Shown: piece after piece, positions 47,955 through 59,570 of the stretch | Layout: every line of letters starts with the position of its first letter | Position numbering within the stretch: the first letter of the stretch is position 1 | Assembly: GCA_038380795.1 (NCBI GenBank) | Contig: CM076270.1 | Location: forward strand, 16,713,001 to 16,777,000 | Source of the DNA: Pyrocephalus nanus | Lineage: Eukaryota > Chordata > Aves > Passeriformes > Tyrannidae | Length of the DNA: 64,000 bases | Direction: 5' to 3' | The notes under the pieces: generated by a model | Seen by the model: the letters and a program-made list of their open reading frames with translations, nothing else | What the model was told of the DNA's origin: nothing | Database searches by the model: none | Translations under genes and position numbers: made by a program

Positions 47955-47995
47955 TTTTCTAGTTGTGTGACTTTGAATAAATGCTTATAGTGGCA
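47955..47995 (-). repeat. Possible MIR core fragment
   Basis: CTAGTTGTGTGACTTTGAAT resembles the reverse complement of the MIR core (CTAGCTGTGTGACCTTGGGC type). The match is only about 20 bp and decays on both sides, so chance is possible. Confidence 0.3.
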
Positions 47996-49800
47996 CAGCC
48001 TTGGAGTATCATGAATGCTCCTCTTTGCTTTTGCAGTATAAATTTAAAAATAATTCCCTGCTTTTAATTGTGGGGTAAAAAGAAAATCATGAGTTTCAGC
48101 TGTTTCAGATTTCAGAGTTATCTGTCTTGCATTTGCTAAAAGGTGCCATTTAAAAACGTATTGAAATGACCGAGTTGGTTGTTCTGCTTCAGCCCTTTGC
48201 TGTGTCGGGTCTGTTTTGAGGTGCAGGATGTACCAGGGACAGAAAACAGGGCTTTCCCTTTAATTCTGACGGCAGCAATGCTGACTGCTTTGGCTCAGGG
48301 TGCTTTCTGTGCTAGTTCTTCTGTGGCATGGTTTTTTCTGTTCTGAGACCTAGCAAGGTTCAGTCCCTGATCACTCCTCTGTATGCTACAGAGCTTGTCA
48401 TTTCATCAAACATTTGGAGCTTTCCTATTTCTGTTATTCCTGAGAATTACTGCACTTACTCATCCCTAGCTAACCTACAAGATTTAGTGCATATTGAATG
48501 TGTAACTCATTTATAACAATGTGGTGATGAATTTACCCCATATTCCCATATTTGTCTATGAAACACTTCCTACTTCCAGAAATCTTGCTGAAATTTGAAA
48601 ATACTGAGATGATTCAGAAAAACTACAGGAATTCCAGTCTGTTAGCTGGTATTTCTCAGTGTGCTCACAAATATGTGTCATGGAAGCGGAGTTGACATGT
48701 TTAATTGCAGAACTTCTTGTTTGTTATTTGTTCTCTTTGACTAAATTTAATGAACATTGCACTTACTCCCTGTTCTGCAGTAGCCAGGTGGAATGTCATC
48801 TAGCTAGCTAGGAATCTGCTATGTGTGCTTCATAAGTGCATTATCAGTTTTTAAAGATTTTGGGGAAAAGTAGTGCATCTGGTCAGGCACATCTTGAGGT
48901 TCACAGGCACACCTGCATGGCATCATGAGTTGTATTTTGTGCTGCTTTTGTGTCTTGGGTCCTGATTTGAGGACACAGGCTGAAATGAGCTGTAATAGAT
49001 GATAGCCACTGCTGACTGTGGAGTTACTGGGGGACTTTCCTTAGTATGGCTGGTGACATGGACCCACCTCACACATGCTTTTCCTTCAGCTGGAAAGTGA
49101 GTATTTTTCTTTGCAACATCCTCCTCCTGCTTCCAAGGCAGCTTTCAGTTTTCCCCCCAAGCAGTGCTGGGTGGCACACTGTGTTTAGAAAACAGCCCAG
49201 GAGTTGTCAATGCCAAAATCACTGCTCAGAAACTATTTATAGCAACAAGGGTAAGAGGCTGGAGATGTTTGGGAATGTAGATCTCCCAGCAGTGATCAGT
49301 GGACAGGTGGGCTGCTGGCCTGAAGTGCTACCCCTTCGTCTTCCTAAAAAATTAATATGTGCTGGTGTGTGACAACTGATCTGTCACTGAACAGAAATGC
49401 TGATCCACATCTAGCAAACCTCTGATAGAGAAAATAAAGCCTTATGGACAGGAGCAGTTTTAAAAAGGGAATTGTAAATTAATGTGAGAATACCCCCTTT
49501 AAATCAATTTCTGCTCCTACTGTGTACTTACTGCACAATGGCTTGTCCAGTTTGTCAAGAGACAACTCATTTTAGACTTTCTTGTTTATAAGCATGACCT
49601 TCCCTACCCAAGTCATGTCTTGAGACTGGACTTGATCACTGTGAATCAAACTGTGACAGTTTTGTGAAGAGAACATATTAAGAGTTCTCAGGAGTTTGCA
49701 TAAAGTACTTCTTCTGTAGTTAGCAATAACTTAGTTTTAAGGTCCATTATTTCAGGAGTCTTGAGCAAAACTTGGCTCTTGCAGGAAATGATTTTTTCTG
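47996..49800. other. Non-coding stretch, nothing recognised
   Basis: Mixed, AT-leaning DNA with short open frames on both strands and no recognisable exon or repeat. Confidence 0.45.
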
Positions 49801-49880
49801 ATTTGTTTGTTTGTTTGTTTTTGTTGTGGTTGGTTTTGGGTTTTTGTTTATGGGTTTTTTGTTTGTTTGTTTGTTAATTT
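49801..49880 (+). repeat. TTTG microsatellite and T/G-rich tract
   Basis: Two runs of the tetranucleotide TTTG (about 49802-49822 and 49857-49876) flank a T/G-rich spacer. The open frame that starts here is a composition artefact that continues into ordinary DNA. Confidence 0.85.
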
Positions 49881-50379
49881 TATTTTTAATTTTTCTCACA
49901 AGTAATTCACGTCTCTATATGTTACTGCTGAAGCAATCCTGCCCAGTATCACAGGAGGGGTACAGAAGTCTGCAGAAGTTTTCTTGCACCTATTTCGTAT
50001 CTTATCACAGTATAATTTTGGACAGACCTGAGATGTTCCATGTTTCAGCTGTATTGTTTTCCCTGCTGGAAAAGATAATACTGAGCATTCTTCTTTCTGA
50101 CACCAGCCCTTTTACCTTGCTAATGCTGCAGTACCTAAAAACTGAGAATTGGAACTGCTGGATGGATGGCCCTCCTAACTATTCCATTAATCTGTGTGAG
50201 GCCTATTTTACTTATAGGCTGCCCTGCCACATCCCTATGCCTACCCTCCTTTAAGCCTGGCATTTAGGTCCAATTGTTTGAAACAATCTCTTGTTGTAGC
50301 TGGTTGGGGTGAAATGGAGCTATCTGTCAATTTGAAAAGGTCACTGGCTGTGTCAGAATGACAGTGATTCCAAATTATC
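49881..50379. other. Non-coding stretch, nothing recognised
   Basis: A plus frame is open from the TTTG tract to 50254. Its non-repeat half has ordinary composition but no splice-site support and no recognisable product. Confidence 0.4.
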
Positions 50380-50680
50380 CATTAATCTCCCAATTTAAAA
50401 TTGTCATCCTTCTTATTACAGCCAGCCAGCCACAGAGGCTAAAATAGACCTCTTCTCTTACACCCATGACCAAGCAGCTTTTTTATTAGCTGGCAGATAA
50501 AATTGGCAGTGTGCTCCAGCATTAAATATTCATTGACCGCACTCTTAAAAGAAATGGTTGCTAACAAGTGGAGAATGTACGAGAAAACAACCAAAGAAAT
50601 TACAATTGATTTTCTTGTCTTATCTGCTAAGGTTTGGACTATATGATTAGTGCAACACACTCAGCATATTCCTGTGCTGG
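50380..50680. other. AT-rich candidate conserved non-coding block
   Basis: A dense, repeat-free AT-rich block with many TAAT/ATTA cores, a GCCAGCCAGCC motif near 50422 and the motif ATTAAATATTCATTGACC near 50521. It is among the strongest conserved-element look-alikes in the window by texture. Conservation is untested. Confidence 0.28.
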
Positions 50681-51859
50681 TTTGAGTCAGAGGGTAATAA
50701 ATGCCAGAGCTTCCTTGCCCCCTTTTACATTTTGGCATTGTCTTGATACTGTGGACCCACAGAGTGTGTTAAATAGAGAGTAAATTAATGTACAGAAAGT
50801 GTAATTCTCTAAGGAAAGTAAGATTTAATAGCTTTTGGACTGTCAAAGAAATGGCTCTGGAAGATGGAAAAAGTCCCAGATAAAGGGCTGAAAGGTGTTT
50901 AGTTTTCTCCCACAGAATGAAGGGGCTGCTGAGGTTTGAAAGAACAGGAGAGAGCTGTGTGCCATCTGCTGCTCCTGAGGGGAAGGAGGGTTTGGACTCT
51001 GCTTCTCCCTCATCCATCTTATCATCCATCACCTGAGCCCCACCTTCACTGCTGCTCCTGTTTGGAATACAAGAATTGGAATGAGGGGCCTTTACTAAGT
51101 GGTTCAGTGCTGGGGACATGGCAGTGTCCCTGTTGTGAAGGACCAGCATCCATCCTGGCAGTGAAAATCCAGACAACTTTGGGAGGCCTTGTGGTGTGGT
51201 GGTTGTATGATGTGATGTCCATTTGTGCAGCAAAGGGCATAAGCCAGGCAAGTGTAAAGAAAAGCACCTGAAGGCACATGGTCATTTCTTACTCTGAGAA
51301 ACCCAAAGGTTGGACACTGACACCACTGATACCGAGTGCAAATGGCAACGGATTTACCAGCCTTGTCTCAATCCTTGTTTATCCAACACTTTTGAGTGTT
51401 TCCAGAGCCAAACAGCGCCCACAGATGACTCAGGAGTTTTTTCTTAGTTCTTTGCAATGGCCACACTGTATTTGTTCATGGGAGGTGTTGCCTGTGTGCC
51501 CCAAATAATTGTTGTGTCCCAAGGAAGAGACTGGTAAGACTTTCCTTTCAGGTCTATCAGATGAAGGATAAGGTTGTTGTGTAGCCAGCCAGAGGAGCAC
51601 AGGCTGTACAGGTTGACTGCAGCTAACCTTTATCTTCCAGTGAGCACCTGGGCTGTGTACAGGTGCCAGCTCTGCTCACCTCTCCTCTGACTGGTCCTAT
51701 ATGCAGCTTCTTGGGGTTGTGGAATGCAGAAGGTGAGAGGAAAGCAGGATGCCTTTTATATCGCATATTTTGTCTTTTTCCAGTTCACTTCAGAGATATT
51801 TGACTTCCAGGGGAATGTGTGTGTATTTTTTCACTCTAGGTTTTTTTTCCCCCCTCTGT
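50681..51859. other. Non-coding stretch, nothing recognised
   Basis: Overlapping frames on both strands at 50769-51508 (up to 160 codons, minus) lie in locally GC-richer DNA. They lack family resemblance and paired splice sites. Confidence 0.4.
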
Positions 51860-52330
51860 CTCTTGCAAGTTTAATTGCTCATTAAGAGTCAAAGAGAACC
51901 ACACACTGCCACAATGTTCTGATGAAACACCTAATGACTTTCAGCGTTTGATTTATGGACACAGCTTAAGTTACACAGGGACTTGTGTCAAAACTGGCCA
52001 GAGATAAGCTTACATTTATCTCTGGAAGTTAAGGGATAATTATGTAAAAGCATTGCATTTTAAAGGAAACAAAGACAGACCTGTGGGAAGTGCATTTGCA
52101 CAGCATGTATTAGCAAAGCCCAATCAACCTCCTTGTGGGAGGACAATTAACAGAATTAAAAGTTGGAATTTTAATTATCATACAAATTAGAGAGAAAATT
52201 AATCAGCTCGTATTTTATGACTTGACTTGGCTTTGAGCATTGCTGCTTGAATTTTATAGCAAAACTTTGATTAATTGAGACACTGCATGAAAGCAGAAAA
52301 TCCTGACTTAGGTAGCATTTTAATGCCTGA
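51860..52330. other. AT-rich candidate conserved non-coding block with homeodomain cores
   Basis: About 470 bp of complex AT-rich sequence with a high density of AATTA/TAATT cores, especially 52140-52210 (for example GAATTTTAATTATCATAC), plus GATAAG and ATTGCTCATTAA-type motifs. No repeat or coding signature. Together with the block at 50380-50680 it makes a 2-kb neighbourhood that looks regulatory. Function is inferred only. Confidence 0.3.
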
Positions 52331-52596
52331 CTCCATTTCCATCTGCTGCCTCCAGTATGGGAAGTGACAGCAGTTTGTTAATGCAGAAGCGAAACCTTTG
52401 TTTGCCCCAGCAGAAGCGTCCAAATCCCTCTCTCTGCATATGGCCAGAGCTGCTTTTTCTGAAAAACTTCTCTTTTGACCTTCTAACTACAAAACATGTT
52501 GTTTTACACCTACTGCCCTGGTATGAGTTAGATTCAAGAGTTAGAGATTTCCACTGACTGACTGGAAGCATCATTTCAATGCCAGGAAAACACCAG

Positions 52597-52707
52597 CTTT
52601 TTTGTGTGTCTGTTTGGCCTTTTTTTTGTTGTGTTATTTGTTGTTGTTGTTGGGGTTTGTGGTATTTTGTTTTGTTTTGCTTGGTTGTTTTTTTGTTTAT
52701 TTTTTTC
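52597..52707 (+). repeat. T/G-rich low-complexity tract
   Basis: Mostly T and G on the + strand, with TTG and TTTTG sub-repeats. It is the same type of tract, on the same strand, as those at 43656-43829 and 49801-49880. Confidence 0.85.
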
Positions 52708-55700
52708 TGGAGAGCTAAACAAAAACCTGGTAAAGCAGCAGCTTAAATAACTTTGAGAGGAAACAGGGTGAATGTTGCTGCTGTGAGGTTGATGTTATGG
52801 ATTGCCAAGAGAGAGCAACTTTCTGTGAGATCTGAAGGCACCTCCAGGCTTGTGTGGGACCTTTGGAAGTTCCACCCCAGAGTCAGCAATGCCTTGCCTT
52901 GGCAGGTCAGGCGTTGGAACCTTCTTTTGGGTTGTGCTGATCAGAACTGAAAAGCTTTTAGAGCAGTTTGTGGCACTATGGGAATATGGAAAGTTCCAGT
53001 TCAGCTGCTGAAAATGTGGGGTTGATAAAATAATTATTCTTTTTGTGAATGTTCCTTGTCACCCCAATGACATATTTTGAGGTTTGGTTCCAGACACTCA
53101 TTAAAGGGTCGAAACTTGGGGTGCTCATCTTCTGGAAAATGGGAGATTTATATTCAGATTCACTACATAGAGAAAAGTGCTAAATTTGGTATTTGCAGTC
53201 TTTAAACTTTCTCTTCCCTCCTCTTCCTCTAGTAAATATCTGTTGGCTTGGGTCTGCAAATCCTGAGAAACAGTCTTGCCATATTTGGCATTGAAAACAA
53301 AAGAAGGGCTAAAGCTGAGCTCAGCCCAGGAAAAATGAAATCAAACCCTTTGCACTGCTGTATTTGGGTTCCAAAACCAAAATTCAAATAACAAAGTCTC
53401 AGAAAAAACAAACCTGGGCTTCAGTCAGAACAGAAGGCACAAACAGATTGCTGAATAAAGTAGACCACAATTTTACAGGGTCTCAAGTTGAAAGAGGGAG
53501 TTTAATTATGATGCTGGATTTAGTTCAGAGCTCAAGTAATGATCTAGGAAGATGGAGAGAAGCACTGGAAATGACTGTGTGCTAATGAGGACCCCAGTAG
53601 CAGCTTTCTGTGCTAGTTAATTTGCAATCTATGTGGAGATCTGTTGGCAAGCCTATAAAATGAGGTTTTGCAAAAGTAATCACCACTTCAAAGTCTAGAG
53701 ATACAGCCTGAGGAAGCAGGAGCAGAAGCACGTTGACTGGTAAATTTCCATCTTGAACATTGTTTAGGAAGTTGACATCTCTGCTTCCTACCTGCTGAGC
53801 TGAGGGAAGCACACTGTCCTCCACGCTGAGGCAGATCTGGAGTTCACCATTTCCAAAGACAGTGAAGAGGAGAGTCTTTGTTCTGGCAGCTGTGTCAGAT
53901 GTGCCAGTAACGCTGTGTTGTCCATTTAGAAACGCTGATGTGCTTGTGGATGTGCAGCTTAATTGCAAAGGTTCCGTCCATTTGCTGAAAGGTGAAAGCA
54001 TCCTGTTTTCTGCTCTGGATGTGCTGCTACTCAGTACTTTCCTGGATTAGATCTGGCCATGATATAATGAGTGTTTTTAGGGTAAATCCTTTGGCCACCT
54101 ACAGGTGAGCAAAGCCTCGGAAAGAACCCTGAGCAGCGTGTCTGTGGAATCAGGTGCTGAGAGAGCACAAGGCAGGAATGCCTTGATGTTCCCTATGGAG
54201 CTGAATGGTATTTGAATGGTAAAATATGGTGGGCAAGCCAAACATGCTACTTCAGACTCCCCTGGGTAGAGCTGAGCCATCCCTGCTCTCTTCCCACTGA
54301 TCAAGTAATTCTTGAAGAGTGAGTTCCACAAGGCTGCAGTGTTTGAGGGACAGAAGAAAGTCAATGAGCTGGTAAAGGTCCAAGGAATTATTGCAGAGCA
54401 GGTATTATGCAAATCAAACTAATTACTTCATAGGACTGTCAGGTGGTCTAAATGGATGTGGCCATCAGGACCTGTACAATGTCACTGTTTCACTTACCTG
54501 TCAGTTTACTCTGAGTTAGGTTCAAAACAAAATGCTCTTCTGCCAAAGGTACACAAGCAGCAGAATTACTCTCTCTTTTCCAAACACCTGGATTTTCAAG
54601 CTCAACCGGAGAAGCTGAATAAGGTCCTGCAGGGCCAGGGGAGTGCCAGAGACCCCCAGCTGGCTCTGAACAAGGGAGTGCCTAAACTGAGGCCACTCAG
54701 CTCTGCCTAAGGGAGCCTGGGAAATGGGAGCTCAGGGCAGGCCAGTTCTCTGGCCACGTCCCTCAGGGCTTGTTCCAGAAGCTCCAGACTGTTCTGTGGT
54801 TTGTAGTGATGCTTTGGAGAGGGCCTTGGCTTGGCAGTGACAAAATCCTGCTGCATGGCAGCACCCCTGACTGAGGATAATCTCTGATCTGAACAGTACA
54901 GGCAATGGTTTGCAGCCTGGATCTGGTGTTAGAGGCACATAATCTCTTAGTCAAAGCTCCCATGACTGGATTTTGTAGGAGCTATTTTGCCAATGGTGCT
55001 TGCCATGAAGTTAAATCAAGTGTCCCTGTCCTAAAAATAAAGTGAGAAATACTGAGCTGTCTGGGGAAATGGACACATTTGTGACCTCCAGTCTTGCAAC
55101 TGTTTGCTTAAGCATAAAAAGACTCTGAGTTTTCCACCAGAGTTTGAAATAAAGAAGTCACCTCTGTGTGAGATGAGGATGTCACTGTTTCAGTGTGGTG
55201 AGTGGAGCTCCATGCAGGGAACTGAACAGCAGAGCAGGGAAGAAACCACAAAGCTCCCGTGTGTCAGTGTGACTTAAGGGCAGCTTCATCAGTACCTGCA
55301 GCTCGGGGTGTCAGACAGAGCACATCCCAACTCCTCTAGAAGGCTGTAGCACAGGGTCCCTGGCGTTCCCTGGGCAATTTGAGTTCCATTTGGGGCTCTT
55401 GGTGCCTTGCAGATTCCTGTCGTGGCCTGGGGACACTGTGGTTGTAAATCTGGAAATGAAACAATTATACCATTTGGCATTCCTAATGTTGCTTGTAAAG
55501 AAGTTCTCCTTTTAGCTTATACACACCCTTGATTTTGGACATGCAGAGTCATTTGAGATACCCTCTGAAAATGGGGGGGCAGCTGACTCTTGTGATTTGA
55601 TTTAGCCTGGCTGGCAAACTCAGTTACAAAGCTGGATCTCTGCTTAAAGACCAGATGCTGCAATTGGACCTAAGTATTCTGTGGCAAATGGAAGTGCTTT

Positions 55701-58700
55701 TTAATCTTTTTTTAAGTACCGTTCTCTTTTGGAAGGATCTGGAGTTTTTTTCAAGTAAGAGCTGTACCTAAATGTTAGAAATTTTTAAGTGTGCTTAGAA
55801 AACAGGGAAAACAAACAAACAAAAAAAAAAGCCAACATAAATGTGAAGTTAAATAGCTTACTCTCACTGGAGGGTAACTGTAGGGAACCTGTGACAAGAA
55901 CTTCCAAAACACAGTATCCATGTGATGACTCTGCATCCCAGCACGTGGCTCACACTGATGTAAGCCCTCCAATTCTTTATGCCAGACAATGAAGTGTACT
56001 TTTCCAATGACTGTGGAAATAGTAATTCTCTTATCTGGAACCGTATGTCAGAGGGAAAAGAATTCCATTCTTGTTAAGTAATTACTATTGGTAATTAATT
56101 AAGTACAGACTTCTCAGTTTAGAGTACCATTTTCTAACATTACTTGACAGATGCAATCCCCGTTAGAGTTTTAGTGAAGCAGATCCTAAGAAGTGCCTGG
56201 TCCTGTCCATTCTGGGAATATTGGATTAGGCAGACAGTGAATGCACTCAGAATTTCAGATCTGTTCCTGGGCTGCCTTAATCATACCTGGGCTTTAAGGG
56301 TGTGCCTTCAATCTTCAGGGGTAGCACTATGCAGTGTGGCCACATCTTGACACCTGAGATCTTGTTGCAGGTTTTTAGTACAATGTCTTTAAACCTCCAC
56401 GATTTTTTGATGGAACATTCACCTGGAGCAGACTCTGCTGGGAGAGTCTAAACTTGAGAACAGAAGCAATGAAAAGCCCTGGCTGGGGAAGAGGGGAAAG
56501 CTTGCAAAGTGCCTGAGTTCTGACAAGAGTTTGCTTCTAATGTCGAATGAACTCCATTGCCATCTCTGTAATAGAAATCCTGTGGAGCTCAGATTGACTT
56601 GGGGCCACTTGTAACTGTTGTGAAAAGGAAACTGTCCCATGTCCAATTCAGAGAGCTTCTGAACTGCAGATTAGGTTTGAAGTGCTCTGCTTTCATCATG
56701 GTTAGTTCAGGTGCATCAATGGGTGCCTTCTCCCCAGCACAATTCTGAAACAAGGACAGACTGTGCACTGCAATGGCACGGTGGCATCAGTGGTCACAGC
56801 ACTCAGAGAAGGTGTCCTGAGGGCTGGCAGGTTTGTGTTTGTGCTGTCAGTGATGGAGATGTTCATACTGTGGACAATGGCCGGGGTTCTGCATTCACTC
56901 ACAACAGCACCACTCAGTGAAGACAAGTGCTCTCCTGGCATGCAGGGCGATGCTTCTGTTTTGTGAGGCTCTGCTGGAGAGCTCTCCCCTCCACAGGGAG
57001 GGCTGGGCACTGGGCTCCATTACAGGCCTGTAACTCAAGGAAAAACAATTTTGAGGAGGTCCCTGAACAATGTTATCCGTGTGAGACCTTCTGCCATGAT
57101 TGGCTGTTGTGTCATTTCACTGGGATTAGAGCTGGACTGGCAGTAACTCAAAGATACAGCTGCTCCAAAAGTCATTTCATTTGTCAGATCTGCAGAACTT
57201 TACTTGCAAAGTTATTTCATCTCAAGCAAGATCAAACCGTTACTTTTGTGCTTCTAATGGATTATATTTCTAGTATGACATAATAAGTGGAATTCCCTGC
57301 TTCTGATACCAAATAGTGGAAGTGTTCTGCCTTATAAACCTGCTGCAAAAGTCTAAGTCAGGTCCTAAAGGTGTAGTTTTGTCTTCAAGTTTCTTAAAAA
57401 TAACCAATTCCTTGTGTGTCCTGCAGTATCTTCCTGCTAATCAAGGACAAAAATCTTTTGTAAAAATTTTACGCAATTACAAAACCATCCTTTTTTGAAG
57501 TTTGAACTTTCCTTCTAGGAGGGAAAAAACATGGATAAGTAAGTTTTGTAATCAGTTAGAGTAGGTAATTATAAGCTGGTGGCGTGAAGATTTCTAATCC
57601 TTTGAAAATATGTGGTCCATTTGTGTATCCTGAGATCCACATCCCTGCTACCTGGAGCCTCCTGCTCTGCATCTGTACCCTTTTTCTGTGATGGATGGGA
57701 AGAATTTGTGCTACAGGCTCTTCTAATACTTTGGAAGCCATGGCTTATGGGGAAAGCTCCCTGCTCTGAGCCACCCTCACTGAGGTATTCCAGCAGATTT
57801 CTGAGTGTTGGGCTGCCAGATCAGGCAGGAATAGGAGAATTTGGTCAAGTGGGGCACTGATGTGGAACTAATTTTAACTCCCAGAGTTCAGCAGGTGAAT
57901 TAGAAATAATTTTTTTTGCATCATTTTTTCCCCTCCAATCTTGGTCCACCTTTGGTGTTTTGTGTTTGTAGTGTCTGAGAGCAAATTTTGGTCAAGGAAT
58001 GTTTGTGACTTCCCTTGTTCCTGGAAGAACTGTTGCTTACCTGGCTGATATTGATAGGGCCCATCCTAACTGCAGTGTAAATTGCATTGACACGGGTTTG
58101 TTTTCAGATATGTGCTCCTGTCTTAAAGGCTTAGGTCAGTGTGTGCTACTTTTGGCATACAACATGACTTTCTCAAGCCAATGCTTGTTCCTTATCCTTG
58201 TACATTAGAATTCGAGGCCTTCTCGAGTCCTTCAAAGTCAAACAACTTACTGAAGTGAGCACAATTGCTTTAAGTTGCTTCTTGGTGCCCAGGGCTGTAA
58301 ACATGAGAAGCAATTCAATATGATTTGTGAGTTCTGTTCTCTGAGCCACTAAATTCACATGCAGCTGCTGTGATGGGAGTCCTACTCCCCTTACTGGTGT
58401 CTGCACTGCCTCAAGATATTTATTTCCTGTTCAACATTTTTCAGAGGTGTAAAGTTTTCAGTGTGTTTTCTGAGTGCTGGAGGATGTACCTGAGCTGGTA
58501 ACACACGTGTGCTTTCTGCACAGTGAAAAACTGTGCATCTCCTGTTGTGTGGCATTAAATGATTAAAGTGTGAAGAGGACCCCACCCTTTGGAACTTTTT
58601 ATTTGAGTTCCAGCAGTTTTCTGTTTGGATTTTTTTTTTTGTTGTTTGATTCTGTATCAAACTGATGACAAAGCAGAAAGGCTTGAACCTCGTGCTGCTT

Positions 58701-59336
58701 ATAAGCTCTCCTCAAGCTTAGAGAGAATGGATATGTAGGCCCAAGAACTGTTCATGTAACCATCAGCTGATGCTATTAACATTTATATGGAGGGCTGAGA
58801 CAGTAAATGTAGTGTTTCTGTTATAAACACTGTGTAGGAACACAGAGAAATTTTCTTGTAGCTGTACTGATGAATTTGCTTCTGCCTAAACTAAAACATC
58901 GAAGCAGAATGAGAGAGGGCAAGTAGCTTGAATCAGAGAAACCAAAAAGAAAGAGCAATTTTGATTCAGTCTCTCATCACTGGCCTGCAAGACCTCTCTG
59001 AGTTATCTCAGTGGACTGAGAAAGAATAACTTACTTATTTGTACTTATAGGACTTTCATTGCTAGTTAAATTATCTTTTTTCTTTCTTTTTTCTCTAGAG
59101 ATATTCATGTACAGTAATTGGTATCATCAGAAGGGAAATGTGCGAAACATGGAGCTATGCTAACTGTTACTTACATGTTAACACGTTAGAATAGGAATAT
59201 CCATGTGGATAGCAGAGATATCTGTTATTTCTATGTGTCAGTACCTTATGGAATTGTGAATAACTTATTATTCCTCCTCTAACACCCTCTTGCTTCTTCC
59301 CCCACCTGAGACACCAACACAACACAGATGATAAAG
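52708..59336. other. Long non-coding stretch, nothing firmly recognised
   Basis: No interspersed repeat with a clear family signature. Minus frames at 53582-54001 (139 codons) and 58391-58660 (89 codons) are open and of ordinary composition. The first has a CAG acceptor-like site just upstream, but neither has a family match. An A10 run lies at 55821-55830 and a T11 run at 58630-58640. 54320-54420 may hold a very old repeat that I cannot assign. Confidence 0.4.
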
Positions 59337-59570
59337 GATCTTCAACTGTGCCAGGGGAGGTTTAGGTTGGATATCAGGAAGAAATTTTTTACAGAGAGAG
59401 TAATCAACCATTGGAAAGGGCTGCCCAGGGAGGGAGTGGATTCACCATCCCTGGAGCTGTTTGGGATGTGGCATCAGTGCCATGGTCTGGGAATCATGGC
59501 GGGGTTGGATCAAGGGTTGGGCTTGATGATCTCGGAGGTCTTTTCCAACCTGGCTGATTCAATGATTCTA
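59337..59570 (+). mobile_element. CR1 retrotransposon, short 3' end fragment
   Basis: Only the last 230 bp or so of a CR1 element remain: AGGTTTAGGTTGGATATCAG, then a GGAAAGGGCTGCCCAGGGAG block, CACCATCCCTGGAGCTGTTT, TTGGGCTTGATGATCTCGGA, and the tail ATTCAATGATTCTATGAAAT at about 59552-59571. The tail contains the ATTCTATGA-type 3' terminal repeat. It lies within the 3' UTR and has no coding capacity. Confidence 0.94.

Noticed and set aside
49811..50254. 147-codon plus frame with a hydrophobic start
   Set aside because: The start is the TTTG repeat; the rest has no splice sites or family match.
53582..54001. 139-codon minus frame with an acceptor-like CAG upstream
   Set aside because: Ends in a stop with no family resemblance; Ser/Thr- and Leu-rich runs look like chance translation.
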